34,279 bases of DNA from positions 100,207-134,485 of the forward strand of contig VGWD01000003.1 in NCBI GenBank assembly GCA_016873735.1, read 5' to 3'. Made by a program: the position numbers and the translations under genes. The DNA is from Ignavibacteria bacterium (GTDB lineage: Bacteria; Bacteroidota; Ignavibacteria; Kapaibacteriales; UBA961). Under the pieces are notes generated by a model that saw only the letters and a list, made by a program, of their open reading frames with translations, did no database searches and was not told the origin of the DNA. This document shows, in pieces, positions 1-8,533 of this stretch; the stretch's first letter is position 1; each line of letters starts with the position of its first letter.

Positions 1-1
1 G

Positions 2-199
2 ATTGTACAATCAGACTATGTGTTGACTCTGCCACATAATGTTGCGTCTGTTCAGAATGTTTCTTCCGGTGGATTGCGTTTAGTCATGAAAAGGCAAAAA
101 AATGGATTATGGTCAATACAGCGATGGTCTGATTATTTACTTGTCAAAGATTCTATCGGTGCAACATGGAGTTCAATAAAAGCGCAATTCAACAATTGA
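2..199 (+). CDS. C-terminal fragment of a protein with an NTF2-like ending
   Basis: An open frame enters from the left edge without a stop and ends at TGA 197-199, giving about 65 residues, so the 5' part lies outside the window. The visible end contains GLWSIQRWSDYLL followed by ATWSSIKAQF. This W-x-I-x-x-W-x-D pattern, ending in a short 'W..lK..F' tail, resembles the last strands of SnoaL/NTF2-like proteins; that is a resemblance only, not an identification. The reading frame overlaps the start of the following OmpA-type gene by 34 nt, or by exactly 4 nt (TTGA) if that gene starts at the TTG at 196. This suggests the two are cotranscribed. Catalytic function cannot be judged from the fragment. 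Confidence 0.6.
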   Translation: MVQSDYVLTLPHNVASVQNVSSGGLRLVMKRQKNGLWSIQRWSDYLLVKDSIGATWSSIKAQFNN

Positions 200-1470
200 T
201 CTTTTCATCCATCCTATCTTCACTCTTGTTTATTGCAATATCGCTTCAGGCACAACAGACCTTTTATTGCAAAGAGAGACTTCCGGATATTGTGAATAGC
301 TATACAAGAACTTTACTTCCTGTTTTGCATCCATCCGGCTCCCGCTTGTATTTTGTCCGAAAAGGGCATCCCAATAATATTGGTGGAATCAATGATCCCG
401 ATGATATATGGTACTCAGACAGAGTAAATGGTAATTTTTGGACAGCCCCAATCAATGCAGGACCTACAATAAACACTCCGAATTCGAATGCTTTGTTTTC
501 CATAACCGCAGATGGAAATTCTGCTTTTGTTGCTTCAGTTTCATATGATGGGAATCTGACATTTCACATGGCACAATTATCCGGAAATTCCTGGACCATT
601 GGTAAACAGTTCACAATAAGTGATTTCACTATGAATTCAGCAGAGTATTTTGCAACCATGAATGCAGATCAAAATGTGTTGATATTAGCCATGAATCACG
701 AGGGTTCACTTGGAGATCTTGATTTATATGTTTCCTTGAAGAATAATCAGAATATATGGTCAAAGCCACTTTTGATGGGAAATACAATAAATACCATTTC
801 AAGGGAAGGTTCGCCATTTCTAGCCCAAGATAATAAGACCCTATATTTCTATTCAAATGGATTTGGAGGTTATGGTGGCTCTGATTTATTCATGACTAAG
901 CGCCTGGATGACACTTGGACTCGATGGACCAAACCAGTTAATCTCGGACAATTTATCAATACAACTGGCAATGAGCGTTCTATAACGCTTACTTCACGAG
1001 GAGATACAGCATGTATTATTTCCACTGATGCGAATAATGATCAAGAAGGAATGTATTTTGTTTGTCTTCAACCCGAAATCAGACCACAGGAACAAAAAGC
1101 ACAAGTGGCTTTGGCTCAAACTCCTATAGCAAATCAGAATGACACTTCTATGGAGCTGTATTTTAGGACAAATGAGTGGAAACTTCTACCAAAACATATC
1201 GAGCAATTACAGGATATGTGTCGAGGTGTGAGAGATAAAAATAAGCATGTCATCATCAGAGGATATGCAGATGATAGAGGATCTTCCGATTATAATCGAG
1301 CATTGTCACTAAAAAGGGCTCATTCAGTAGCCGACTTTCTCATTGAATGCGGCTTGAAATCTTATGATATTCTGGGAGAAGGAGTACGTCAATTAGATCA
1401 GCACGAATCACTGCAAATCAAAAGACAACGCTCAAGAGCGGTGAATATATTTATGACTATACAACAATAA
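166..1470 (+). CDS. OmpA-family envelope protein with PD40 beta-propeller repeats
   Basis: A 434-residue protein with three parts. First comes an N-terminal signal peptide (hydrophobic stretch about residues 11-28, probable cleavage after LQA). Residues about 45-300 carry WD40/PD40-like beta-propeller blades, seen as repeated 'DIWYS', 'DLDLYVS' and 'GGSDLFMTKR' strands, each preceded by an asparagine-rich turn. A C-terminal OmpA-like peptidoglycan-binding domain spans about residues 329-434, with the typical GYADDRGSSDYNRALSLKRA core. In Bacteroidota, proteins of this PD40-plus-OmpA build are periplasmic or outer-membrane anchored; some belong to gliding or type IX secretion machinery, but this one is not assigned to a complex. 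ATG 166 overlaps the upstream frame by 34 nt; TTG 196 would shorten the N-terminus by ten residues and give a TTGA overlap while keeping the signal peptide. Its stop directly abuts the stop of the convergent gene. Confidence 0.85.
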   Translation: MEFNKSAIQQLIFSSILSSLLFIAISLQAQQTFYCKERLPDIVNSYTRTLLPVLHPSGSRLYFVRKGHPNNIGGINDPDDIWYSDRVNGNFWTAPINAGPTINTPNSNALFSITADGNSAFVASVSYDGNLTFHMAQLSGNSWTIGKQFTISDFTMNSAEYFATMNADQNVLILAMNHEGSLGDLDLYVSLKNNQNIWSKPLLMGNTINTISREGSPFLAQDNKTLYFYSNGFGGYGGSDLFMTKRLDDTWTRWTKPVNLGQFINTTGNERSITLTSRGDTACIISTDANNDQEGMYFVCLQPEIRPQEQKAQVALAQTPIANQNDTSMELYFRTNEWKLLPKHIEQLQDMCRGVRDKNKHVIIRGYADDRGSSDYNRALSLKRAHSVADFLIECGLKSYDILGEGVRQLDQHESLQIKRQRSRAVNIFMTIQQ

Positions 1471-2085
1471 TCAGCCAAATGATGAGTATTGTCCAAATTC
1501 ACTTATTTGTCTTTTTTTTCTAAAAAACAGAGCATAAACCACAAAACCAACTCCGCTTATAAGTATGATCGCCATTATTATCGAGCCAAATGAGAAGGTT
1601 CCCGGATAGACTTCTTTTGCCCCATTGGCTCCATAAACAATGACAGGGCGGGAATAATAAAATGCAGGATGAAAAGGTGTATGCCAATACCATGGTATAG
1701 AACCAAGCAAATAGCCGGTCATGAAACCATCACCCAAACCACCATATGAATGCATGGAATAATTTCTATTTGATCCATTTTGATTGATATTCATTGAGGA
1801 TGTTTTGCGGGGTATACCATATCGCATTCTATATTGCTGTCCATTTGCAAATCTACCAGTAGCACTCGAGCGGAAACCTCTGCCACTGGAGAAATTACGT
1901 GAGGAACCAAATGAATTCCTTTTTGAAGAACCAAAGGAACGATTGCCACCAAATGATCTAGATCCGAATGATCTCCCGCCTCCCCTACCAAAACCTGATC
2001 TAGCATCAATTGTAACAGGAATCACGATGAAGGAAAGCATGCATAAAAAAAGCAATGCATATGAATATTTAATGAATGCGGACAT
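1471..2085 (-). CDS. Secreted or membrane protein rich in Gly/Ser/Phe/Arg, unknown function
   Basis: The 204-residue product is not a family I recognise. Residues 8-28 form a signal peptide. Residues 29-75 are low-complexity and strongly basic, with repeated RSFG/NSFG units. A middle part around residues 130-148 is rich in aromatics and prolines (WYWHTPFHPAFYY). A single transmembrane segment (about 168-188) is followed by a basic RKKRQ and a short cytoplasmic tail. The overall plan (signal, glycine-rich linker, late TM helix) resembles poorly characterised Tim44-like/DUF1517-type membrane proteins, but I see no Tim44 domain. It is the last gene of the minus-strand run that includes aat and trmB, 8 nt after the preceding gene. 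Its stop codon touches the stop of the convergent OmpA gene with no spacer. Confidence 0.7.
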   Translation of the reverse strand: MSAFIKYSYALLFLCMLSFIVIPVTIDARSGFGRGGGRSFGSRSFGGNRSFGSSKRNSFGSSRNFSSGRGFRSSATGRFANGQQYRMRYGIPRKTSSMNINQNGSNRNYSMHSYGGLGDGFMTGYLLGSIPWYWHTPFHPAFYYSRPVIVYGANGAKEVYPGTFSFGSIIMAIILISGVGFVVYALFFRKKRQISEFGQYSSFG

Positions 2086-2093
2086 AATATTCC

Positions 2094-2573
2094 TCAGAAA
2101 ATGGTTTCAACTGATTGGGTTCCATCAGAATTTCTAAAGACTATTTCAGTCTGAAAGAGATTTTGATGAACATTACGATGTTTCTTAAACAAAGAAAATA
2201 ACGAGGATGAAGGTTGGAAAGTTTCAATTCTTATATGAATCATGATTGATATTACACCTTCAACAAATCCATCATTCATGAAAAGCGAAGTCTGTTCTAA
2301 GTCACCATCACTTTCAATGCTAAATGACTGTAACTGAGAAGATTCCTCAGAAGTAAATGCAGCGTCTTTTCTTTGTAATTGCGAAATATCGTCTGTGAAT
2401 AGTTGCTTGGTAACTTGTATGCCTCGGCCATCAATGAATGAAATGATGGAATTAAATGTACCTTCTTCATCAATAGATATGAGAAGTTCTCTAACTCCAG
2501 TGACTTGCTCACCATTCACATAGATTGCTGTTCGTTCGAGCCTACCATTACTCTCAATAGTTATTGTTCTCAT
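2094..2573 (-). CDS. Hypothetical 159-residue protein with two internal repeats
   Basis: Not recognised. There is no signal peptide or membrane segment, so it is probably cytoplasmic. The protein contains two related units of about 31 residues, at 4-34 and 84-114. Both have the pattern [I/F]-x-I-E-S-[N/D]-G-x-L-E-x-T followed by alternating hydrophobic residues, as expected for beta-hairpins. Each unit is followed by further predicted strands, so the whole may be a duplicated beta-sandwich or pseudodimer. The gene starts 5 nt after the aat stop and ends 8 nt before the next start, placing it in the same operon. Function is unknown; the duplication is what can be seen. Confidence 0.7.
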   Translation of the reverse strand: MRTITIESNGRLERTAIYVNGEQVTGVRELLISIDEEGTFNSIISFIDGRGIQVTKQLFTDDISQLQRKDAAFTSEESSQLQSFSIESDGDLEQTSLFMNDGFVEGVISIMIHIRIETFQPSSSLFSLFKKHRNVHQNLFQTEIVFRNSDGTQSVETIF

Positions 2574-2578
2574 AGCAC

Positions 2579-3196
2579 TTAAATGAAATGAATATCACTA
2601 CTATGTACAGCTTTTGTAAGCATTTCTAAATACTCTTTTCGGGAAACTGTAATTGCACCAAGTGATTGCATATGATCATTGATATACTGTGAATCTAGAA
2701 GCGAAAAGTTCTTGGTCAGCAGTTGTTCGTACAAAAATACAAATGCATGCTTGGATGCATTACTTATATGACTAAACATGGACTCACCAAAAAAAGCCGA
2801 ACCAATGGAAACACCATATAAACCTCCTACAATCTCATTATTCTTCCAGACCTCAACCGAATGCGCATATCCTCTTTGATGAAGGTCGCAGTAAACCGAA
2901 ATAATGTCTGCATTTATCCATGTTGTTGTTCTATTCGAACATTGCTCAATGACATGTTGAAAATTGGTATTGATGGTAAATGAACAGTCTGACTTTGCAA
3001 ATGACTTTATAAGCGAAGTTCTTAAATAAGCCTTTTCAAGAGGTATAATCGCTCTTCTTTCAGGTGAATGCCAGTATATATCTCCATCTTCATCATCAGC
3101 CATCGGGAACCAACCTGTTTGATAAGCAAAGAGAATGAGCGATGAAGTAAGTGGCTGATGCTCAAAAAATTCAAGAATATTAACCGAGGTCATCAT
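2579..3196 (-). CDS. aat: Leucyl/phenylalanyl-tRNA--protein transferase
   Basis: Aat transfers Leu or Phe from aminoacyl-tRNA to the N-terminal Arg or Lys of proteins, creating N-degrons for ClpS/ClpAP-type proteolysis in the cytoplasm. The 205-residue product has the family signatures in order: YQTGWFPM (25-32), WHSPERRAIIP, AHSVEVW, GGLYGVSIGSAFFGESMFS and DSQYINDHMQSLGA near the C-terminus. The length fits the usual 200-240. The frame is open further upstream to 3283, but I chose ATG 3196 because it forms an ATGA overlap with the trmB stop (3195-3193) and the protein starts just before the conserved region. Translational coupling to trmB is therefore likely. Confidence 0.95.
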   Translation of the reverse strand: MMTSVNILEFFEHQPLTSSLILFAYQTGWFPMADDEDGDIYWHSPERRAIIPLEKAYLRTSLIKSFAKSDCSFTINTNFQHVIEQCSNRTTTWINADIISVYCDLHQRGYAHSVEVWKNNEIVGGLYGVSIGSAFFGESMFSHISNASKHAFVFLYEQLLTKNFSLLDSQYINDHMQSLGAITVSRKEYLEMLTKAVHSSDIHFI

Positions 3197-3939
3197 ATGC
3201 TTCGAATCGAATAAGTCAATCTCAAATAAGAAATATTCTTTTTCAATGAAAAGATTTCTTGATCTGTGTTCGGAAGATCCCATGTAGAACCGGATACATC
3301 AGTATTAAGATCATCAAAAATCATATTCCATTCATTATTAGTATCTCCAATGAATTCAGCATAAATATTGGTAATCATTGGGAATGTGTTCAATAAAGCA
3401 ATTTGATATTCAGCAACTTCAGGTACATCGGTCATGATGTATAGTTTAGCATTATCCGTTGACAAACGCAATATCTCTTGAATCAATTCCTTAGAGAATG
3501 CTCTGCGTTTATGATGTTTTTTCTTGACCCAAGGATCAGGAAAAAACGAAAAAAATGCATCGATAGATGAATCTTCCAAGAAAGGTAAGCCATTTGGGAG
3601 TGAATACCATAATGCATGAGCATTGTGTATATGTTCACCCTTAATGACTTCGTTTATCCAGTCAGTAAGGATTTTACGTATCTCAATGCCTAAAATATTT
3701 GATTCAGGGTGAGATGTTGCATAATTGAAAAGGAATGAACCCCATCCGCAACCAATATCCAAAATATGAGGAGGCATTTCATTGGAAAAAATATCATTCC
3801 AGTTTATAGTAGTAAAGATAGGTGGATAGTACTTTGGTGTCTTCTCCAATTGTTGCAATGGGAAATAGACATTTGCCGCATTATGATGCCTACTTCTTGG
3901 TTTGGGATATTTCTTAGTATCAACGAAAAACTCATTCAT
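3193..3939 (-). CDS. trmB: tRNA (guanine-N7-)-methyltransferase
   Basis: TrmB uses S-adenosylmethionine to make m7G at position 46 of the tRNA variable loop. The 248-residue product shows the SAM-binding motif DIGCGWG (61-67), the acidic EIR of motif II (86-88), and the family signature FPDPWVKKKHHKRR (133-146), followed by YIMTD. The frame extends upstream to 4023, but ATG 3939 is preferred: it overlaps the preceding stop by only 8 nt and begins where homologues usually begin. The last 35 residues are less typical than the core. The gene lies between a penicillin-acylase family gene (8-nt overlap) and aat (4-nt overlap), so expression is probably coupled. Confidence 0.95.
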   Translation of the reverse strand: MNEFFVDTKKYPKPRSRHHNAANVYFPLQQLEKTPKYYPPIFTTINWNDIFSNEMPPHILDIGCGWGSFLFNYATSHPESNILGIEIRKILTDWINEVIKGEHIHNAHALWYSLPNGLPFLEDSSIDAFFSFFPDPWVKKKHHKRRAFSKELIQEILRLSTDNAKLYIMTDVPEVAEYQIALLNTFPMITNIYAEFIGDTNNEWNMIFDDLNTDVSGSTWDLPNTDQEIFSLKKNISYLRLTYSIRSI

Positions 3940-6475
3940 CTTTGGGCTTTGGAAGTAACGTTGAAAACAAGGTAAAATCAGAATGTACTGTTGGTGTAGA
4001 CGACAAAGCAATATATCCACCATTCAACCACAATTGAACTTGATCACTATAATGTGAACTAAGTGGTTCACCTGATACTCCACCCGGTAAAACGCAATAT
4101 ACCATTGTGTCTCTCATGTCTGAAATGATGCGAACAGATGCTCCAAGAGTTTGTTTGAATGGATCATTGAATGACCATGAACCATTATTAAGTGTGGTAT
4201 TATTGCCACCATGGGGAAAAGGTCCATGTGTGACAATTGGAGAAAGCAAAGAATTGGCTGAAAATAAATGTTCTAAAGTCAATGAATGTAATTTTCCATA
4301 TTTCCATGTTCGAATATCAGTGGTTCCAAATATACTATCACCACGTTTTATTGCTCTAACAAATGATCTGTAGATGATTTCAGAGCGATCTTCTTTTAAA
4401 CCTTTTGTTCTTACATCATCCATCCAGTTACTCCATTTGGACTCAGGATCATGAAGGGTATGAAGCAATATTCTTGTGGGAACATTGGTTATGATATCAT
4501 ACAAAGCCAAAAATGGTCTTGTTAATTGATCCTCAAAAACGGAACGATGATATTCTTCGAGAAATAAGGTATAAATGGTTGGTTCTACATCTTGATTCGT
4601 GATGAAACATTTCCAATTCTTTAACTTTTCAAGTGCTTTCTTGGCATTTGGTGACAAATATTTTTTCTTTGAAATCAATCTGGGTATGATGGAGTCTTTT
4701 ATTTGTTTTGCATAAGCGGAATATACATCCATCTGAAGAAATTGAGCGTCCCGTACATCATATTCGTCGAATTCATTTAATGCCTGATGCAATCGTTCTG
4801 CTCTGGATGAAGACTCCCATAATGCCGAATGATAAAAAGTAGGTCTTGATTGAAGAGGATTATTTGCCGTTACTATGAATCTTCGTGAATGATCATTTGC
4901 GGCAAATGTTTGCGATGGTAATATTGATGATGTATACACACCATTCCATGCATACCCTTTCTTCCATCCGGGAGAAGGTAAATTAGGATTGTTCTTATCT
5001 TGTCTTTTTGGCATCATTCCGATTGTTGCCGATGCTATCACCCCTTGTGCATTTCCATATATAAAATTGAGCGCCGGGGCACACCATAAATCGAATCCCT
5101 TTTTGCATTCAGACCAAGATTTAGATTTCATGACTTTATATACACCGAGTATTTCGTCAGACATATTTGTGCCTGTCCACAGATATGTGAGACAATAATC
5201 ATCGAATTTACTTTTTCTGAATTGAATATTTTTGACCATTCCTGTAGGTGGGGCATCAGATATGACTGCTGATCGTTTTGTATATCGTATGTCATAGATA
5301 ATAGGTTCAGCATTTTTTATGAGAATAGTATCGCGTTTATATCTAAACTTCACACGATTTCCATCTTCATTGAAATAGAAATTTGAATTTGACTTATCTA
5401 CTTTCTCAAAGAAATAATCAAAATCATCATTCATCATGTTGGTTATTCCCCATGTGCTATTATCATTTCTTCCTGAAACAATCAATGGCAAACCAGGGAT
5501 TGTCGCTCCAATGGCATTAAAACCCGGGCAAGTAATATGGGCTTGATACCATCTGGCTGGTAAAGAAAGCTTTAAATGTGGATCATTCGCCAAAATGACC
5601 GATGATGGCTTCCCTTTTGGGGATGTTCTCATGACCCATGCATTGCTTCCGATTCCATCTCCGGAAAAACCTAAGAATGTTCGTCCTTCATAGAGCATGG
5701 ATGTAGCTATAGTTGAAAATCCATTCAAATAATCATTCGAATTCTTGGATAATTCCTCTATTTGATCTTCATTGATCATTCTATCATTATCATATTGATA
5801 GACTGTTCCGGGAGTTTGTTGTGGTACAAGAGACATGGCAGCTGCTATACCTATCTTGTCAGCAATTTTACCAAATGCAAGTTCTGTCCACATACTCATA
5901 TTCATTTCAATTGCCATCAATCTCATGATAATCAAGCAATCAGAAGGAGTCCAGGGTTCCGGAGAATAACTCAATGCACCAAATTCAAATGGCAATTTGT
6001 CAGCATTACTGGTTAAAAATACATTGATGCCTGAGCTATACGCTTCCAAAATTTGCTTTGTGGTTTTGCTTGAGGATGCATACAATTTATCCGCTAGTTC
6101 AGAAAGGTTCATGATGCGCATAAATTTATCTGATGCCAATGCCTTATCACCGAAAACTTCAGATAATCTCCCTTTACCTGCACGCCTTGCTATATCCATT
6201 TGCCATAATCTGTCCTGTGCATGAACATAACCCATTGCAATGAATGCATCATGTTCATTTTTAGCTATTATATGAGGTATGCTGAACTTGTTTCTATATA
6301 TTTTGACGGAGTCTTTTAAAACTTCTGTATTGAGCTGTTCGCCTTTATCAATTGAGGTCTTTGTTACAAGAGATAAAGAAAAAATGATGAGAGCCACACC
6401 GCAAATCACGATTGTGATCATCAGTGGTGGGGCATGTTCACCTAAAAAACGAAATATTGAATTCTTAAATGTCAT
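3932..6475 (-). CDS. Penicillin acylase family (S45, Ntn-hydrolase) membrane-anchored amidase
   Basis: An 847-residue precursor of the S45 family. These enzymes cleave themselves in front of a Ser that becomes the N-terminal nucleophile, and hydrolyse amide bonds of substrates such as penicillins, acyl-homoserine lactones or other N-acyl compounds. A hydrophobic N-terminal segment (about residues 17-38) is a signal or anchor, so the enzyme works outside the cytoplasmic membrane. The alpha-subunit region has YRNKFSIPHI and GYVHAQDRLWQMD. The maturation site is GIGSNAW, with Ser277 as predicted nucleophile, followed by LANDPHL. Later motifs include GRNDNSTWGITN, and GPFPHGGNNTTLN near the C-terminus. 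Length fits the family (about 750-850). The natural substrate cannot be read from sequence. It sits 9 nt after the HAD gene and overlaps trmB by 8 nt. Confidence 0.92.
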   Translation of the reverse strand: MTFKNSIFRFLGEHAPPLMITIVICGVALIIFSLSLVTKTSIDKGEQLNTEVLKDSVKIYRNKFSIPHIIAKNEHDAFIAMGYVHAQDRLWQMDIARRAGKGRLSEVFGDKALASDKFMRIMNLSELADKLYASSSKTTKQILEAYSSGINVFLTSNADKLPFEFGALSYSPEPWTPSDCLIIMRLMAIEMNMSMWTELAFGKIADKIGIAAAMSLVPQQTPGTVYQYDNDRMINEDQIEELSKNSNDYLNGFSTIATSMLYEGRTFLGFSGDGIGSNAWVMRTSPKGKPSSVILANDPHLKLSLPARWYQAHITCPGFNAIGATIPGLPLIVSGRNDNSTWGITNMMNDDFDYFFEKVDKSNSNFYFNEDGNRVKFRYKRDTILIKNAEPIIYDIRYTKRSAVISDAPPTGMVKNIQFRKSKFDDYCLTYLWTGTNMSDEILGVYKVMKSKSWSECKKGFDLWCAPALNFIYGNAQGVIASATIGMMPKRQDKNNPNLPSPGWKKGYAWNGVYTSSILPSQTFAANDHSRRFIVTANNPLQSRPTFYHSALWESSSRAERLHQALNEFDEYDVRDAQFLQMDVYSAYAKQIKDSIIPRLISKKKYLSPNAKKALEKLKNWKCFITNQDVEPTIYTLFLEEYHRSVFEDQLTRPFLALYDIITNVPTRILLHTLHDPESKWSNWMDDVRTKGLKEDRSEIIYRSFVRAIKRGDSIFGTTDIRTWKYGKLHSLTLEHLFSANSLLSPIVTHGPFPHGGNNTTLNNGSWSFNDPFKQTLGASVRIISDMRDTMVYCVLPGGVSGEPLSSHYSDQVQLWLNGGYIALSSTPTVHSDFTLFSTLLPKPKDE

Positions 6476-6484
6476 GAATGAGCA

Positions 6485-7165
6485 TTATGAATTATGATCG
6501 GCAACTATGCTGAGCAATTGAGAAATGTCTTCCAAAACATAGTCGGCTTTCACATCTTGATTACCGAATGAATCACCATATTGAGCAAAAGCTGTATGCA
6601 TTCCCACATTCTTGGCGCCAACCATGTCGCGTTCAACCCAATCACCAACCATGATTGCATGCTCAGGGGCAATATCCAACTTTTTCAATGCTGTAAGAAA
6701 TGGTACTGGACTTGGTTTTCTTTCTCCTGTATCATCATAGGTCACAACCGCATCAAATGTATGATGATAATTGATATGACATAATCTGAGCCAAGCTTCT
6801 CGTGCAGGCGCATCGGAAACGACTCCCAATTTTATATTGGATTTCACCAATGACATTAATGTGGCGGTAACATATGGATATGGTTTAAGAGCTGCTTCTC
6901 TTGCTCTTCTGTATGCAATGATCCCTGCAGACAAAATGCGATAATCCAAATATCCAAGTTGCTGAGTGAGAAGCTCATCAAAGACACGTTGATATTCAAT
7001 ACCTTGGGCATCATAAATAGTTTTGATATGGCCATGCAATTGCGTGCTTGTAAGATTCAAACCTGCATCTATCATTGCATTGATTGCTGCATCAATTGCT
7101 TGTTGTTTCATTGCCATGAAATCAACGAGAGTATTATCTAGATCAAAAATGACTGCTTTAATCAT
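6485..7165 (-). CDS. HAD superfamily (subfamily IA) hydrolase
   Basis: A 226-residue cytoplasmic phosphatase-like protein. Motif I is FDLDNTLVD, with the nucleophilic Asp as the first Asp and the acid/base Asp two residues later. Motif II is the Ser of VVSDAP, motif III is the Lys of ERKPSP, and motif IV is VGDWVERDM. A helical cap lies between motifs I and II, as in subfamily IA (phosphoglycolate-phosphatase/dehalogenase-like). The N-terminal stretch, MIKAVIFDLDNTLVDFMAMK, resembles the TIGR02253-type group. I chose ATG 7165 over the upstream ATG 7192 because the conserved beta strand begins right after it. The substrate is unknown. It is the first gene of the operon leading to trmB and aat. 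Confidence 0.88.
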   Translation of the reverse strand: MIKAVIFDLDNTLVDFMAMKQQAIDAAINAMIDAGLNLTSTQLHGHIKTIYDAQGIEYQRVFDELLTQQLGYLDYRILSAGIIAYRRAREAALKPYPYVTATLMSLVKSNIKLGVVSDAPAREAWLRLCHINYHHTFDAVVTYDDTGERKPSPVPFLTALKKLDIAPEHAIMVGDWVERDMVGAKNVGMHTAFAQYGDSFGNQDVKADYVLEDISQLLSIVADHNS

Positions 7166-7226
7166 ATAGGCCTCATAACTAGCTGTATGCATGCTTTGGA
7201 GATGAAAATCTCTTTATAATTTGGCT

Positions 7227-7234
7227 CAAAATTA
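7227..7234 (-). promoter_or_regulatory. Possible Bacteroidota-type promoter -7 element for the HAD-acylase-trmB-aat operon
   Basis: Read on the minus strand the site is TAATTTTG, an exact match to the Bacteroidota sigma-A -7 consensus TAnnTTTG, about 62 nt upstream of ATG 7165. I do not see a good -33 TTTG at the usual 19-nt distance. In DNA this AT-rich such an octamer arises by chance about once per 1.5-2 kb per strand, so this is weak support only. Confidence 0.22.
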
Positions 7235-7280
7235 CATAATTGACCACAACTTTTACTCATAACCGGATCAAAAAATGTAA

Positions 7281-8533
7281 TTGACATCAGCATTTGAAGC
7301 TTTGGCAAACCTTCATTCACATGATCTCGTTTTTGTTCGCATTGTGGCTGCAGCACCGCATTGTTTGATTGATGCAATGATGGAACATGCTCATCGATTG
7401 GAAGCAGTGTAAAGTTTACAATTGCATACAGAAGGGGTTGCCCCTTATGCACATCCTGAAATATCGCGACATTTTACTGTAAATGCCTTTTTTTTTGGTG
7501 AAAACATAAGAGAAGCGGTTTCGGATGCTAGAGCTGAATATATGCCTGTCTTTTTGAGTGAGGTACCGGAATTGTTCAAGAAAGGTATCTTACCTGTCCA
7601 AGTGGCTTTGATTCGAGTTTCTCCCCCGGATATACATGAATTTTGCTCTTTGGGAATATCGGTAGACATTACAAAAACTGTCATATAATATGCAGATATC
7701 ATTATTGCCAATATCAATGAACATATGCCAAGAACACATGGAGATGGATTCTTACATATCGACTCTATAGACTTTGGAGTGATTCACGATACACCTCTTC
7801 CTGAATATATTGGATCTGCTCACACTGAAATACATAATACAATAGGATTGAATATTGCCACATTGATTGAAAATGGAGCTAGCTTGCAAATGGGCATAGA
7901 TGCGATTCCGGATGCTGTATTATCTGCATTGTAGGATCATAGATATTTGGGAATACACACTGAAATGTTTTTGATGGTGTGATTCCTTTGGTTGAAAAGG
8001 GTGTGATTGATGGAAGTAGAGTAGTTGTTCATCCAGGAAAAATTGTCACGGGATTCGTTATGGGTAGCAAGAAATTATATGATTTCGTTCATGATAACCC
8101 TTCGGTTGTTTTCTTTGATATTGCTTATGTAAATGACACAAATGTCATTCGTAAGAATCCACTCGTGATTGTAATAAATAGTACAATTGAAATTGATATG
8201 ACCGGTCAGATATGCGCTGATTCCATTCCGAGATACATTTATTCAGGTGTTGGTGGTCAAATGGATTTTATTCGGAGAGCTTCCCTTTCAGAAAATGGAA
8301 AACCTATCATTGCAATGTCTTCAATCACTACAAATGGAGAGAGTAAAATAGTAGCCATATTGAAGCAAGGGGCAGGTATTGTAACAACTTGAGCTCATGC
8401 TCATTATATCGTAACGGAATATGGTATAGCTCATGTATATGGAAAAAACATTAAACAGCGATGCAAAGCATTGATTGACATTGCGCATCCAGATCATAGA
8501 GAAATGCTGGAGAAATCAGCATTTTCATTGTGA
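7281..8533 (+). pseudogene. Decayed acetyl-CoA hydrolase/4-hydroxybutyrate CoA-transferase family gene
   Basis: The conceptual product covers almost the whole family (about 417 codons; relatives about 430) and would move CoA between carboxylic acids. Landmarks in order: DLVFVRIVAAAPHCLIDAM, LQLHTEGVAPYAHPE, VNAFFFG, FLSEVPELFKKGILPVQVAL, VSPPDIHEFCSLGISVDITK, MPRTHGDGF, LGIHTEMF (likely catalytic Glu), SGVGGQMDFIRRASLS and DIAHPDHREML. It is interrupted by in-frame stops TAA 7410-7412, TAA 7686-7688, TAG 7932-7934 and TGA 8390-8392, and by a 1-nt deletion at about 7971 that moves the frame from that of 7281 to that of 7973. A further stop at 7278 and others upstream leave no usable start. All blocks are otherwise well conserved, so inactivation looks recent. 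The end overlaps the convergent thioesterase by 9 nt. Confidence 0.93.

Noticed and set aside
1784-2137. A 117-codon plus-strand frame opposite the glycine-rich gene.
   Set aside because: Its proline- and leucine-rich translation is simply the complement of the low-complexity RSFG region; no independent support.
7445-7717. A minus-strand frame of 90 codons opposite the broken CoA-transferase.
   Set aside because: The plus strand clearly encodes conserved family motifs there, so the antisense frame is incidental.
7281-8533. Stop-codon readthrough or code reassignment as an explanation for the CoA-transferase breaks.
   Set aside because: All three stop codons (TAA, TAG, TGA) interrupt it and there is also a frameshift; the same codons end other genes normally. 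Simple decay is the better reading.
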